From assembly GCA_020831805.1 (NCBI GenBank), contig JAFIFX010000001.1:419559-483558 (forward strand): a DNA stretch of 64,000 nt, written 5' to 3'. This DNA is from Planctomycetota bacterium. Lineage in GTDB: Bacteria; Planctomycetota; Phycisphaerae; Phycisphaerales; UBA1924. The notes beneath the pieces were generated by a model, which was not told the DNA's origin, made no database searches, and saw only the letters and a list, made by a program, of their open reading frames with translations. Both the position numbers and the translations under genes were made by a program. Shown piece by piece: positions 1-8,624 of this stretch (position 1 is the first letter of the stretch; each line of letters opens with the position of its first letter).

Positions 1-109
1 TGTACGAGTTGCCGCTGTTCTCAAGAACAAAGCTGACAGGCTCGGCGGCGGCCACCGAAGCCAGACCGGCGCAGGCGACCAGCCCACAAAGATTCATTCG
101 ATTCAACAT
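1..109 (-). CDS. N-terminal fragment of a secreted protein, cut by the window edge
   Basis: About 36 residues are readable. They begin at the ATG ending at 109, preceded by a GGAGAG ribosome binding site about 7 bases upstream. The peptide has a basic start (MLNRMN), a short hydrophobic core (LCGLVACAGLASVA) and an A-x-A site (AAAEP), so it is a signal peptide for export. The mature protein begins with E-P-V-S-F-V-L-E-N-S-G-N and runs off the window. Nothing more can be said about its function. The leader between this gene and the tRNA holds two short inverted repeats (150-165 and 186-203). Confidence 0.7.
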   Translation of the reverse strand, partial: MLNRMNLCGLVACAGLASVAAAEPVSFVLENSGNSY

Positions 110-316
110 GATCATCTCTCTCCGTGTTTGGAATACGCACAAACAGGCCCGGCCGGAACCGGCCGCCCCCTGCACCGGGACGGACCACCCGAAATAGGGT
201 GGCGCCGGCACATCATGGTCGGATGCCGAGGGCAATTCAACCCGCACGCCGGAAAGTTCTAGAAGATTGTGCGTATTGGACCTGGAGTCCCCGATGACGG
301 GACCCGGCCGGATCAG

Positions 317-390
317 TGGGCGGGGCGGGACTCGAACCCGCGACCACTCGCGTGTAAGGCGAGCGCTCTGGCCAACTGAGCTACCCGCCC
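317..390 (-). tRNA. tRNA-Val (anticodon TAC)
   Basis: Read on the minus strand this is a complete 74-base cloverleaf. The acceptor stem GGGCGGG pairs with CCCGCCC (384-390 with 318-324), followed by discriminator base A at 317. The D arm begins with GCTCAGTTGG. The anticodon stem CTCGC/GCGAG encloses loop CTTACAC, which gives anticodon TAC for valine. The T arm is GCGGG-TTCGAGT-CCCGC. The 3' CCA is not encoded and must be added after transcription. It lies alone between two protein genes. Confidence 0.95.
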
Positions 391-699
391 GTTGGGTTGG
401 CAACCATATCCCGATCCGACGCCCGGGCCTGTGTGTCGCAGTGCACCCTCCAAAAGAGATCGCCGCCAAGGCAGGGCCTTGGCGGTGCGGTCATCCGAAC
501 GATCGTCTTTGTTATTCCGGCGTGGTGCAGTGGGAGGCCGGAAACGAGGAACGGAGTCTCCGCAATGATCTCGGGAGGAGTGAAAAGGACAGATCAACCG
601 CAGAATATCAGGTTTTTGTCAAAACAAGTATCGATGACGATTAAAAATCGTTTCCGGGCATCGAAACACGGAACATTCCCTAACGATATCCGGTGAATT
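391..699. other. Intergenic stretch without a recognised gene
   Basis: This 309-base stretch lies between tRNA-Val and the end of the ABC permease gene, both on the minus strand. It contains a perfect hairpin at 463-485 (9-bp stem CCGCCAAGG/CCTTGGCGG, 5-base loop) without a T-run. It is less GC-rich around 600-690, where the minus strand shows a perfect TTGACA (617-622) that could be a -35 box, but no convincing -10 box lies 16-18 bases away. No reading frame has the codon bias of the neighbouring genes. Confidence 0.4.
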
Positions 700-2037
700 T
701 CACCCCTGAACAGGCCACCGGCGAAACCTCCAAAGTCCGAAAACCATCCCCAAAGCCCCGATCCCGCCCAGCACCATCCACGGACCCAGCAGTTCGCCCG
801 GGGTCCATCCCCTCCAGGTCGAGCCTTCCAACGCCACGATCGCCCAGCGGAACGGGCTGCCCATCGTCACCCAACGCAGCCAGCCCGTGAAGAACATCAG
901 CGGCACGCCCGCCCCGCCCAGCAACGCCAGGATCAGCAGCACCGCCCGCACGCCGCCCTCGGCGCCCCCGGCGGAGGTCGCGACGGTCGACAGGGCCATC
1001 ATCACCCCCACGAAGGCGAAGGCGATCATCCCGATCGACACCACTTCCAGCCACGGCGCCCCGCCCCGCACCCCGAACACGGGCAGCGCGAACAGCCCCC
1101 GCAGCACGGCGAGCACCACCACCGCCGCGATAAAGCACGCCAGCGCCTTGCCGTAGACCACAACATCCCGACGGACCGGGGCGACCGCCAGCCGCTTGAG
1201 CGTGCCGCTGGTGCGTTCCCCGACCAGCGAGAGCCCGAACCCGGTGACGCAGCCGACCAGCGCCCACGCGGCGGCCTGGGGGTAGGTCAGTTCGAACGCG
1301 CTGTTGAGACCGCCCATGCCGCCGCCGCCCCGCTCAGGCATCCGCATCGAGACCCGAACCGGGGTGAAGCCGTCCATCCCGGCGCCGTCCCCGCCTCGGT
1401 CCCCGGCCCCGAACGCCGGGCCGTTCTCGGCCGCGCCGCGGCCGAAGAGCCGGTCGGCCGAGTCGAGCAGGGTGCCCATCAGCATCCGGTCCATCGCCCG
1501 CATCGACGCGTCCTGCCGGACGGCCTCGCGCACGCGCCCGATCTGGTCGCCCACCATGTCCGGTCGCTGGAACACCCCCGCCATCACGCGGAAGCCCGCC
1601 CCGGTCATCAGCCCGCGCAGCACCCCCGCCTCGGCCGCGCGGCTCGGGTCCATCACCACCTCGATGCCCGGGGCCTCGCCGAACAACGCCCCCTGCATGC
1701 CGGCCCCGAAGCCCGGCGGGATGATGATCCCCGCGGCCAGCCGGCCCCGGCGCACCTGCTCTTCCACCTCCGACGGCCCCTCGACCCCGACGACCGTCAG
1801 CCCACCCATTTCAACCAGTGCCTCCGCGTATTCGCGGCTCAGTTCCGAATCGTCCAGGTCCACGATCGCCACGCGGATCTCTGGCGTCCCGCCCCCCCCG
1901 CCACCGAACGCCTGCTGGAAGATCAGCCCGAAGACCACGCCGAACAGCAGCGGGAACACCAGCGTGAAGAACGCCGCCACCCGGTCGCGCATCAGCAGGC
2001 GCAGGTCCTTGACCGCGATGGCCCACACGACACGCAT
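700..2037 (-). CDS. ABC-2 type exporter permease
   Basis: The 445-residue protein is the membrane half of an ABC-2 exporter. A first membrane helix (about 17-40) is followed by a large extracytoplasmic domain (about 45-250) that includes a glycine run and the fold opening E-I-R-V-A-I-V-D-L-D. Then come five hydrophobic segments in the C-terminal half, as in DrrB/YhaP-type permeases. The motif containing GERTSGTLKRL before the second helix is typical of ABC-2 proteins. The start is the ATG ending at 2037, whose A is shared with the TGA of the upstream ATPase gene, so the two are translationally coupled. The same frame is open further upstream, inside the ATPase gene, but that part has no membrane character. 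The substrate is unknown. Confidence 0.88.
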   Translation of the reverse strand: MRVVWAIAVKDLRLLMRDRVAAFFTLVFPLLFGVVFGLIFQQAFGGGGGGTPEIRVAIVDLDDSELSREYAEALVEMGGLTVVGVEGPSEVEEQVRRGRLAAGIIIPPGFGAGMQGALFGEAPGIEVVMDPSRAAEAGVLRGLMTGAGFRVMAGVFQRPDMVGDQIGRVREAVRQDASMRAMDRMLMGTLLDSADRLFGRGAAENGPAFGAGDRGGDGAGMDGFTPVRVSMRMPERGGGGMGGLNSAFELTYPQAAAWALVGCVTGFGLSLVGERTSGTLKRLAVAPVRRDVVVYGKALACFIAAVVVLAVLRGLFALPVFGVRGGAPWLEVVSIGMIAFAFVGVMMALSTVATSAGGAEGGVRAVLLILALLGGAGVPLMFFTGWLRWVTMGSPFRWAIVALEGSTWRGWTPGELLGPWMVLGGIGALGMVFGLWRFRRWPVQG

Positions 2038-2900
2038 CAGTCCCGCAGGCTCCTTCCGGTCAGGCTCAGGAACACGCTCTCCAGGTCCGGCCGGTCGATC
2101 CGCACGCCGAGCACATCCGGCGATTGCAGGTCGACGCCCGCGAGCACCGCCAGCGGCTGCTCGGTCTCCGTCCGTACGTCCCCGTCCGAGCGTGTCACCG
2201 TCACCACCGCGTGCCCCCCGTGCCGGTCGATCAGCCCGTCCACCGTGTCCACCGCCAGGACGCGCCCGTGGTCGATGATGGCGACCCGGTCGCACAGGCG
2301 CTGGGCCTCGTCCATCGAGTGCGTGGTGTAGACCACGGTGGTGCCGCCGACCCGGAGTTCGTCCACGATCTGGTAGATCGCCGAGCGTGAGTGCGGGTCG
2401 ACCCCGGCGGTCGGCTCGTCGAGCAGCACCAGCTCCGGCCGGTGCACCAGCGACGCCGCGAGATTCAGCCGCCGACGCATGCCGCCGGAATACCCGCCGA
2501 CCTTGTGATCCGCCCGCTCGTGCAGGCCGACCATCTCGAGCAGCTCGTCTGCCCGCGCCCGGCGCTCGGCCTTGGGCATGCCATGCACCGTGGCGAAGAA
2601 CACCAAGTTCTCCCGGGCCGTCAGGTTCTCATACAGCGCATCCCCCTGCGGGCACACCCCGATCCGCGCCCGCACCTTCGCCTCGGTCGCCCGCCCAATC
2701 TCGGACCCGTCCGCCGCGATCAGCACCGCCTCGCCCGCGTCCGGCCCGATCAGCCCCACCGCGATGGACAGCGTCGTCGTCTTCCCCGCCCCGTTCGGGC
2801 CCAGCAGCCCGAACACCTCGCCCCGGCGCAGCTCCAGCGACAGCCCGTCCACGGCCGTCACCTTGCCGTACCGCTTCACGATGCCACGCAGGGAGAGCAC
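2037..2900 (-). CDS. ABC transporter ATP-binding protein, CcmA/DrrA type
   Basis: This 287-residue protein is the ATPase that drives the ABC-2 permease encoded next. Walker A is [13 protein letters not shown], the signature is YSGGMRRRL, Walker B is [12 protein letters not shown], and a switch histidine follows in YTTHSMDEA. The length and the C-terminal tail of about 70 residues after the ATPase core match the DrrA/NatA group. The stop overlaps the permease start by one base. The gene is divergent from kdsA with only 33 bases between the two start codons, so both promoters must lie in or near the coding sequences. Confidence 0.92.
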   Translation of the reverse strand: MLSLRGIVKRYGKVTAVDGLSLELRRGEVFGLLGPNGAGKTTTLSIAVGLIGPDAGEAVLIAADGSEIGRATEAKVRARIGVCPQGDALYENLTARENLVFFATVHGMPKAERRARADELLEMVGLHERADHKVGGYSGGMRRRLNLAASLVHRPELVLLDEPTAGVDPHSRSAIYQIVDELRVGGTTVVYTTHSMDEAQRLCDRVAIIDHGRVLAVDTVDGLIDRHGGHAVVTVTRSDGDVRTETEQPLAVLAGVDLQSPDVLGVRIDRPDLESVFLSLTGRSLRD

Positions 2901-2933
2901 TGGCCGATCATACGACGATTCCTACCCTTCCCC

Positions 2934-3809
2934 ATGCCCACCCCCCCTTCCTCCCCCCGCACCTGCCGCGTCGGCCCCGTCACCATCGGCCCCGGCCATC
3001 CTCTGGCCGTCATCGCCGGCCCCTGCACGCTGGAGTCGGCCGAACTGGGCTTCGACATGGCCCGCGCCTGCAAGGCCATCTGCGATGACCTCGGCCTGCC
3101 GTTCATCTTCAAGGCCTCCTTCGACAAGGCCAACCGCTCCTCCGCAGGCTCCAAGCGCGGCCCCGGCATGGCCGAGGCCCTCGACACCTTCCACGCCATC
3201 GGCCGGGAACTTGGCGTCCCCACCACCACCGACATCCACAGCCCGGAGCAGGCCGAGCCCACCGCCGAGACCGTGGACATCCTCCAGATCCCCGCCTTCC
3301 TCTGCCGCCAGACCGACCTCGTCGTCGCCGCCGCCCGGGCCGCCGCCAAGCACGGCCGGGCCGTCAACATCAAGAAGGGCCAGTTCCTGTCCCCCAAGGA
3401 GATGGCCGGCCCAGTCCGCAAGGCCAAGGAGGGCGGCTGCGAGAACATCCTCCTGACCGAACGCGGCACCTTCTTCGGCTACCACCGCCTCGTCAACGAC
3501 TTCACCGGCCTGGGCGACCTGATGGAACTGGACTGCGCCGGCTTCACCGACGCCGGCAGCCCGCCCGTCTGCTTCGACATCACCCACTCGACGCAGCTGC
3601 CCGGGTCAGGCGAGCAGACCGGCGGCCGCCCCGACCGCGCGCCCCTCCTCGCCCGGGCCGCCACGGCCGCGGGTGTCCACGCGCTGTTCATCGAGTGCCA
3701 CCCCAACCCGCCCGAGGCGTGGTCGGACGGGGCCACGCAGCTCAGGCCCGATGATGCGCACGCCATCCTCACCCAATGCGCCGCGATCCGGCGGGCCATG
3801 GAGGGATGA
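2934..3809 (+). CDS. kdsA: 3-deoxy-8-phosphooctulonate synthase (Kdo-8-P synthase)
   Basis: The enzyme condenses phosphoenolpyruvate with arabinose 5-phosphate to make Kdo-8-phosphate for the inner core of lipopolysaccharide. The 291 residues are close to the usual 280-285 and show AGPCTLES, KASFDKANRSS, IPAFLCRQTDL, KKGQFLSP, LTERGTFFGY and DITHSTQLPG. Residue 31 in AGPC is cysteine, where the metal-independent E. coli enzyme has asparagine. With the His of DITHS, the Glu of FIECHPNP and the Asp of SDGATQL this gives the four metal ligands of the metal-dependent class, so I infer a metal-dependent enzyme. The chosen ATG gives a short N-terminal tail before the conserved core. The stop overlaps the next gene as ATGA. 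Confidence 0.95.
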   Translation: MPTPPSSPRTCRVGPVTIGPGHPLAVIAGPCTLESAELGFDMARACKAICDDLGLPFIFKASFDKANRSSAGSKRGPGMAEALDTFHAIGRELGVPTTTDIHSPEQAEPTAETVDILQIPAFLCRQTDLVVAAARAAAKHGRAVNIKKGQFLSPKEMAGPVRKAKEGGCENILLTERGTFFGYHRLVNDFTGLGDLMELDCAGFTDAGSPPVCFDITHSTQLPGSGEQTGGRPDRAPLLARAATAAGVHALFIECHPNPPEAWSDGATQLRPDDAHAILTQCAAIRRAMEG

Positions 3810-4582
3810 GGCCGCAGCGCCCGATCCTCGGCTGTGTTGCCAGACCGGGACGGATGGCACTGCTGTTCACGCTCGCCACACTTGTTGTCGGCGCGCAGCT
3901 CATGTTCTGGTTTCCGAGTATCCCACGGCTTCATACCTTCGTCCCGGCCGTCGTAGTTGTGGCGTTCGGGCTCGGATTGGTCTTTGACGCCAAACGCACA
4001 AACAAACAAGCGGCCCGATCGCTCACCGCGGACGGCTTCGAACCGTGCGAAGGGGCGTGCGATCCCGACATCGAACTGCTCGCGGAAGCGATGAAGCCGT
4101 CTTCGCTCAGACCAGACTACGCCGAGATCGTTCTGACAGGGGAACGATGCGGCAGGACGGTTTACCTCGCCAACTACTGGACCGGCGAATCCAGATACGC
4201 CTTCGCCGCTGTCCAGACCGTGCGTCGGTGGCCCGAGGCCATCATCCGACGCAAGCGGATCACCGGCAACCTGCGCGACGGCCACGACCTGGGCGATCGC
4301 GCCTTCAACCGGCAGCGTGAGATCCTCTCGAAAGCGCCCGCCGAGGCCATGCAGCCGTTTGAACACCTCGCCGGCTGGTTCGTCAACGACGACACCGTCC
4401 GCAAGAGCTTCCGGATGCACGAGATCCCGGGCAAGAACGAGCAGTGGGCGTTCGGCGGGCACTGGGTCGCGCTGGCCGACCGCGGCCATGCCGGGCCGAA
4501 GCAACTGCTCCAACTCGCGGATTTCCTGGTCGCCTTCGCCGAGGCCGCCGATGCTCTGGATGATCCGGTCGCGGCCGATTGA
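3806..4582 (+). CDS. Unknown membrane-anchored protein coupled to kdsA
   Basis: I do not recognise this 258-residue protein. Two hydrophobic segments lie near the N terminus (about residues 18-36 and 43-62), followed by a soluble domain of roughly 190 residues with many charged positions and tryptophans (NYWTGES, RRWPEAI, WFVNDD, QWAFGGHW). The start is placed at the ATG that overlaps the kdsA stop as ATGA; another in-frame ATG 30 bases upstream lies inside kdsA. Coupling to kdsA suggests co-expression but does not prove a role in lipopolysaccharide. The gene ends 20 bases before a convergent gene. Confidence 0.7.
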   Translation: MRPQRPILGCVARPGRMALLFTLATLVVGAQLMFWFPSIPRLHTFVPAVVVVAFGLGLVFDAKRTNKQAARSLTADGFEPCEGACDPDIELLAEAMKPSSLRPDYAEIVLTGERCGRTVYLANYWTGESRYAFAAVQTVRRWPEAIIRRKRITGNLRDGHDLGDRAFNRQREILSKAPAEAMQPFEHLAGWFVNDDTVRKSFRMHEIPGKNEQWAFGGHWVALADRGHAGPKQLLQLADFLVAFAEAADALDDPVAAD

Positions 4583-4602
4583 CCGCCCGCGCGGGACCGG
4601 CC

Positions 4603-5766
4603 TCACCGCGATCCGACCGCCTCCCAGTCCGGCTGGTCGACGCGGGTGTACTCCACGCCGACCGCGTTGCGGATGTCCTCGATCAGCAGCGGGAAGTCCC
4701 GCGTCGCATTGACCCGCCGGTCCGCGTCCGGCAGCACCGCGAGAATCCGGCCCGTCTCGAACACCCGCGGCTCGATTTTGACCCGATACAGCCCGCTCAG
4801 GTCGTGCCCCAGCACATCGTCGAGCTGCGGGATCACGAACACCCGCGGGCGCGCGCCCTCGCAGAACGCCAGGTCCGGCACCAGCCAGGGCGTGACGCGT
4901 CCCTCGCCCTCGCCCGTCTCCAGCCCGGTCTCCAGATGCCGCACCAGCGTCTGCCCGTAGGCCCACCAAACGCCCTCGACCGCCATCGCGGCCTCGTGCA
5001 TCTTCGAGGTGGTCACCACCCCCATCTCGAGCAGGGCCGCATCGAGCAGGTCGGTCACGCCCGCGTCGAAGTCGTACCCGGAGCGCAGCACCTCCCCGGC
5101 GATGATCACGCCCAGCGCGTGGCTCGGCCCGTCGTCGTAGGTGAACGCCGAGCCGCGCTCGGAGATGAAGCCGGAACTCTTGTAGCCGTACCAGGTCAGG
5201 ATCTCGTGCCAGGTCATGACCTTCAACGCCAGACGCTGCGCGGCCCGGATCGCCGCCTCGTCGATCACTTCCAGACGCTCGTCGGGGTCCATGTCGGCCC
5301 AGCCCGGCGGGTAGTACAGATCCACCTCGTAGACGCTCGGCTCCTTGCCGCGGAACCGCAGGCAGGTCCACCCGTTCTGGAGCGCGTAATGAACGCGGGC
5401 GTGGAGATAGGCCGTCATGTCCGCCGCGTTGCGGATGTGGCTGATGTCCAGGAATCCCCCGTCGCAGGCGTAGACCAGCCCGCGCATCACCTCATCGAAC
5501 GATCCGATCATGCCGTAGGAGTGTGAGCCGAGATCCTCGCCCGCCGAGGTGTAGAGCGTGAACGGCCCGGGGAACGGCAGGGTGCCCATCCGAGGGCGGG
5601 GCACATCGTTGAACTGACCGAAGTAGGCGCGAACGCCGGTCGGATGACACTCCGCCGGGAGATTGCTGGCGCAGCCGCCACTCAACGCGGGCAGCGCCGC
5701 GAGCATCCCGAGCAGCCCCGCCCGGGCTGGTCGTCCGTCTCCATGATGTCGGGTGCCTGTGCGCAT
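4603..5766 (-). CDS. DUF4056-like lipoprotein
   Basis: The 387-residue protein has a basic N terminus, a hydrophobic stretch and a lipobox ending in S-G-G-C (Cys32), so it should be lipid-anchored after export. The body contains FGQFNDVPRPRMGTLPFPG near the start, then CDGGFLDISHIRNAADMTAY and a long domain rich in aromatic residues. The DISHIRNAAD segment and the overall size resemble the DUF4056 family of putative lipoproteins; I make that assignment from memory of the family. The biochemical function is unknown. The gene is convergent with the kdsA pair. Confidence 0.7.
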   Translation of the reverse strand: MRTGTRHHGDGRPARAGLLGMLAALPALSGGCASNLPAECHPTGVRAYFGQFNDVPRPRMGTLPFPGPFTLYTSAGEDLGSHSYGMIGSFDEVMRGLVYACDGGFLDISHIRNAADMTAYLHARVHYALQNGWTCLRFRGKEPSVYEVDLYYPPGWADMDPDERLEVIDEAAIRAAQRLALKVMTWHEILTWYGYKSSGFISERGSAFTYDDGPSHALGVIIAGEVLRSGYDFDAGVTDLLDAALLEMGVVTTSKMHEAAMAVEGVWWAYGQTLVRHLETGLETGEGEGRVTPWLVPDLAFCEGARPRVFVIPQLDDVLGHDLSGLYRVKIEPRVFETGRILAVLPDADRRVNATRDFPLLIEDIRNAVGVEYTRVDQPDWEAVGSR

Positions 5767-5863
5767 GATGGAACCATCCCGATCCAGGATGAACGCATCC
5801 GACTCCTTGTCATGAATCCCCCCTCATACTCACATGATTCCGGCGGCGGCCCGGTGCGCCAAG

Positions 5864-5892
5864 AAAAAACCGCCCGGTTCATGACCGGGCGG
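5864..5892 (-). terminator. Rho-independent terminator after rpmA
   Basis: On the minus strand a perfect 9-bp stem (CCGCCCGGT/ACCGGGCGG, loop of five) is followed by six T residues (A at 5864-5869 on the plus strand). It lies 60 bases after the rpmA stop codon. Confidence 0.9.
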
Positions 5893-5952
5893 GTGTGGAT
5901 CGATTTGGTTATCGGACACTGAGCAGCCGGGCCGCACGCGGTCCGAACCGGT

Positions 5953-6258
5953 TCAGTTGTTCTTCGCGGCCTGACGGGCCCGGTACTCCCGCAGCCACTG
6001 GGGCCGGGGGGTGTCGTCCTCGAACGGGTCCACATGAACGGTGTTGTTCTGGAAGACCACACGCCCGGTCGTGACGGCGAACAGGGTGTCGTCCTTGCCG
6101 CGGCGGACATTGAAGCCCGCCTTGAAGGGCGTGCCGCACTGACGGATGAGGATCGCGCCCGGCTTGGCCGATTCGCCGCCGTAGAGCTTGATCCCGCGGT
6201 ACTGCGGGTTGGAGGTCCGTCCGTTCTTGGTCGAGCCGCCGGCCTTTTTATGCGCCAT
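5953..6258 (-). CDS. rpmA: 50S ribosomal protein L27
   Basis: L27 sits at the peptidyl-transferase centre of the large ribosomal subunit. The 101 residues begin [16 protein letters not shown] and continue with [19 protein letters not shown] and [20 protein letters not shown], the conserved L27 core. There is no N-terminal extension of the Firmicutes type that needs cleavage. An in-frame ATG 19 codons upstream is ignored because it would add non-family residues. In many genomes rpmA follows rplU; here no rplU is adjacent, and a strong terminator follows. Confidence 0.97.
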   Translation of the reverse strand: MAHKKAGGSTKNGRTSNPQYRGIKLYGGESAKPGAILIRQCGTPFKAGFNVRRGKDDTLFAVTTGRVVFQNNTVHVDPFEDDTPRPQWLREYRARQAAKNN

Positions 6259-6387
6259 GTCGCACACTCCGTCGAGAAAATCGTCCCCGCCCGACTCCGG
6301 GATGGGGAACCGCAAGCCTAGACACCTGATCCGCCCGCGTCCAGCGGGTCTGATCTCGCCCGGTCCAAACCGTGCCGGGCCAGCCGC

Positions 6388-7032
6388 TTATCGCATGACC
6401 CAACGCCGCTCGATCACCTCGAACGGCCGCGACCCCTGGCGGGTGAAATCGCCCGGGGTGGCGTACCGCAGCATCATGGTCTTCCGCAGCGAGTACCGCC
6501 TCGGCTCGCTGGTCCCGCGGCCGATGACATACGACTCGTACTCGCCCGAAAGGCCGGCGAAGAACACCGTGAGCTCGTCGACCTGCAGGCTGGTCGCCGG
6601 CCAGATCACCACACCGTCCCGGGCGTGCTCGGGGCCTTCGAGCACGGTGGAGACGATGTTGACCTGGGACTCCAGCAGCGGGTTCCGCAGCCGCCGGATG
6701 ATCTCGTCGGTCACCGCGGAGGGCACATCCCGGCCGGACCGCAGCACCTCGGAGTCCGAGGTCACCAGGGTGACATCCGGGGCGAAGAGCAGGTCGGTCC
6801 CCCAGAAGTTGGTGATCCGGTAGGTCAGGTAGAAATAGGGGCGCGAGACGCCCTCGGTTTCCACCCAGGCCAGGCGCAGGGGCCCGTCCTCAAAGGTGAA
6901 CTCCCAGCGCGTCGGCACCGGGCGGGGCTCGGGGGCCAGCCACGCCGAAGCGGTGGGAACAATGCCGAGAACGCCGAGCCCGAGGGCCGCGACACCGATG
7001 GTCCGGGTCAACTTCCGGGTCAGTTTCAACAT
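6388..7032 (-). CDS. Exported protein of unknown function
   Basis: This 214-residue protein starts with a signal peptide: KLTRKLTRT, a hydrophobic core (IGVAALGLGVLGIV) and A-S-A before W. The mature part looks like an all-beta domain with WEFTFEDGPLRLAWVE, then FYLTYRITNFWGTDLLFAPDV, and a tail ending in RRWVMR. I do not recognise the family. The start is set at the ATG ending at 7032, with GAGG about ten bases upstream; an earlier in-frame ATG pair would add 12 residues before the basic region. It is divergent from the acetyltransferase gene by 114 bases. Confidence 0.72.
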   Translation of the reverse strand: MLKLTRKLTRTIGVAALGLGVLGIVPTASAWLAPEPRPVPTRWEFTFEDGPLRLAWVETEGVSRPYFYLTYRITNFWGTDLLFAPDVTLVTSDSEVLRSGRDVPSAVTDEIIRRLRNPLLESQVNIVSTVLEGPEHARDGVVIWPATSLQVDELTVFFAGLSGEYESYVIGRGTSEPRRYSLRKTMMLRYATPGDFTRQGSRPFEVIERRWVMR

Positions 7033-7146
7033 GATCGCAGCATCCTCGCCGAACGGCTCTGTCATCATCCAGGATCGGGTGGTAGTCTAGTGGCGAGCCC
7101 GGGGGCGTCAAACCGACCATCCGTACCACTTGCCTCGCAGGTTGCC

Positions 7147-8277
7147 ATGCCGACGACCCAACCCGCTCCAAACTGGCCCGGCCCGGATGAAAAGCCATCC
7201 GGAAAAACCCGGAATCCCGAGCGCGTGCCGCCGGAACTCCGCCTGGCCGCCGCCGAGCGCCTCGTCTCCGCCCCCGACCGGGCGAAGGCCGCCCGGAGCC
7301 TGATCGAGACCGCCGATGATCATGGGATCGATCTGGACCTGCTCTGGGGCTCGATCGACCGCTCCGGGCGTCACCCGCGGGTCACCCAGGCCTGCCTGGC
7401 CGTGCCCACGGCCGGGCGGACGGTGATGCTCTTCCTCTCCGCCCCCGGCCCCGATCGCCAGTTCGGAGCCCCTTCCCAGCAGATCGATGATCTCACCGGG
7501 GTGCTCCAGGCCACCCTGACCGATCTGCCCGTCCGCGCCCCGCAGCACTGGGGCCTGGCCCAGGTGCTGGTCGAACCCGGCCAGACATGGGCCGAATCCG
7601 CCTGCCGCAACGCCGGAATGATGTGGGTCGGCCGCCTGCACTTCATGCGGCTCGCCTGGCCCGCCCGGATGCCCGCGTCCACGCCCTGGCCACCCGGGGT
7701 CACCGTCGAAGCCGTCGCCGACCCGCTGGACTTCTCGCCCCAGGGCGACGGCACGGCCCTGGAGTGGGCCCTGGACCGCACCTACGAGGCCACGCTGGAC
7801 TGCCCGGAACTCTGCGGCCTGCGCTCGACCCGCGATGTCATCGCCAGCCACATGGCCACCGGGTCGTTCGACCCCGCCCACTGGTGGGTCGTCCGCCTCA
7901 ACGGGGAGCCCGAGGGCTGCTGCCTTCTCAACCACTGCCCGGCGACGCGGTCGATCGAGCTGGTGTACATCGGGATCTCCCCCCGCCTGCGCGGGCACGG
8001 CCTGGCCCGGCGCGTCCTTGAGTACGCCTTGACAAAGCTCAATGCGCCCGGGGCGCGCGAGGTGACCTGCGCCGTGGACACGCGCAACACCCCCGCCCTC
8101 AAGCTTTACCACGCGATGGGCTTCCGGGCCTTCGGCTCGCGCACCGGCTTCGTCAAGCCGCTGCCGGGGTCGCAGATCGAAGCGAAACCCCACGAATCAT
8201 CCACTTCACCCACCGGGGGTGGATCGATCGGGACATCCGGTGGACAAGAAAATATTGTGATTCCTAAACACTTGTGA
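7147..8277 (+). CDS. GNAT-family N-acetyltransferase
   Basis: The 376-residue protein has a GNAT domain in its C-terminal half. The acetyl-CoA binding loop is visible in YIGISPRLRGHGLARRVL (the R-x-x-G-x-G/A motif), and the last beta strand region ends LKLYHAMGFRAFGSRTGF, as in many GNAT enzymes. The N-terminal 170 residues look like a second, degenerate GNAT-type unit, so this may be a tandem-domain protein. The acceptor substrate cannot be read from the sequence. The last 30 codons are of different composition (AT-richer) and run into a possible replication origin, so the true end of the conserved protein is probably near residue 345. Confidence 0.82.
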   Translation: MPTTQPAPNWPGPDEKPSGKTRNPERVPPELRLAAAERLVSAPDRAKAARSLIETADDHGIDLDLLWGSIDRSGRHPRVTQACLAVPTAGRTVMLFLSAPGPDRQFGAPSQQIDDLTGVLQATLTDLPVRAPQHWGLAQVLVEPGQTWAESACRNAGMMWVGRLHFMRLAWPARMPASTPWPPGVTVEAVADPLDFSPQGDGTALEWALDRTYEATLDCPELCGLRSTRDVIASHMATGSFDPAHWWVVRLNGEPEGCCLLNHCPATRSIELVYIGISPRLRGHGLARRVLEYALTKLNAPGAREVTCAVDTRNTPALKLYHAMGFRAFGSRTGFVKPLPGSQIEAKPHESSTSPTGGGSIGTSGGQENIVIPKHL

Positions 8278-8624
8278 ACGCGCGGTCAGGCCCGCTCCGA
8301 CCGGGCAAATCGCGTGTTCACCTGTTGCATGAGCGAGCCGATTGGCCCTATCCTCTGCCCCGCCGGTTACGGATTCGACCGGCACGCGGGCAGCCGTTTG
8401 AGCCCGTCCCGGATGTTGCTTTTCGATCGAGCAGGGCACCAAAAATCCCCATCGCTCGTTTGGCAGGACGCGTGGGACACGCGTCCGGGACGCGGTCGGT
8501 CCGCAAACAGGGGAAGGACTCGTTCCAACCAAGATGTGTTGCCCGCGCCGGACGGCGACCGGGGCGCGATCGGATCGCGCCGAAGCCGTCCACGCAGGTC
8601 CAGGATGACCAGCGAGGCAGTTCC
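8190..8624. other. Region in front of dnaA with possible oriC elements
   Basis: This region covers the end of the acetyltransferase gene and the 347-base gap before dnaA. An AT-rich island at about 8245-8275 stands out in very GC-rich surroundings. Around it are 9-mers resembling the DnaA box TTATCCACA: minus-strand TTGTCCACC at 8239-8247 and TCATCCACT at 8198-8206, with TTCACA-type words near 8273-8279 and 8316-8321. None is a perfect consensus box, so this is only a candidate origin. No protein frame is supported in 8278-8624. Confidence 0.35.

Noticed and set aside
3479..5371. A 630-codon minus-strand frame across the end of kdsA and the DUF4056-like gene
   Set aside because: It overlaps three better-supported genes in other frames and shows no domain.
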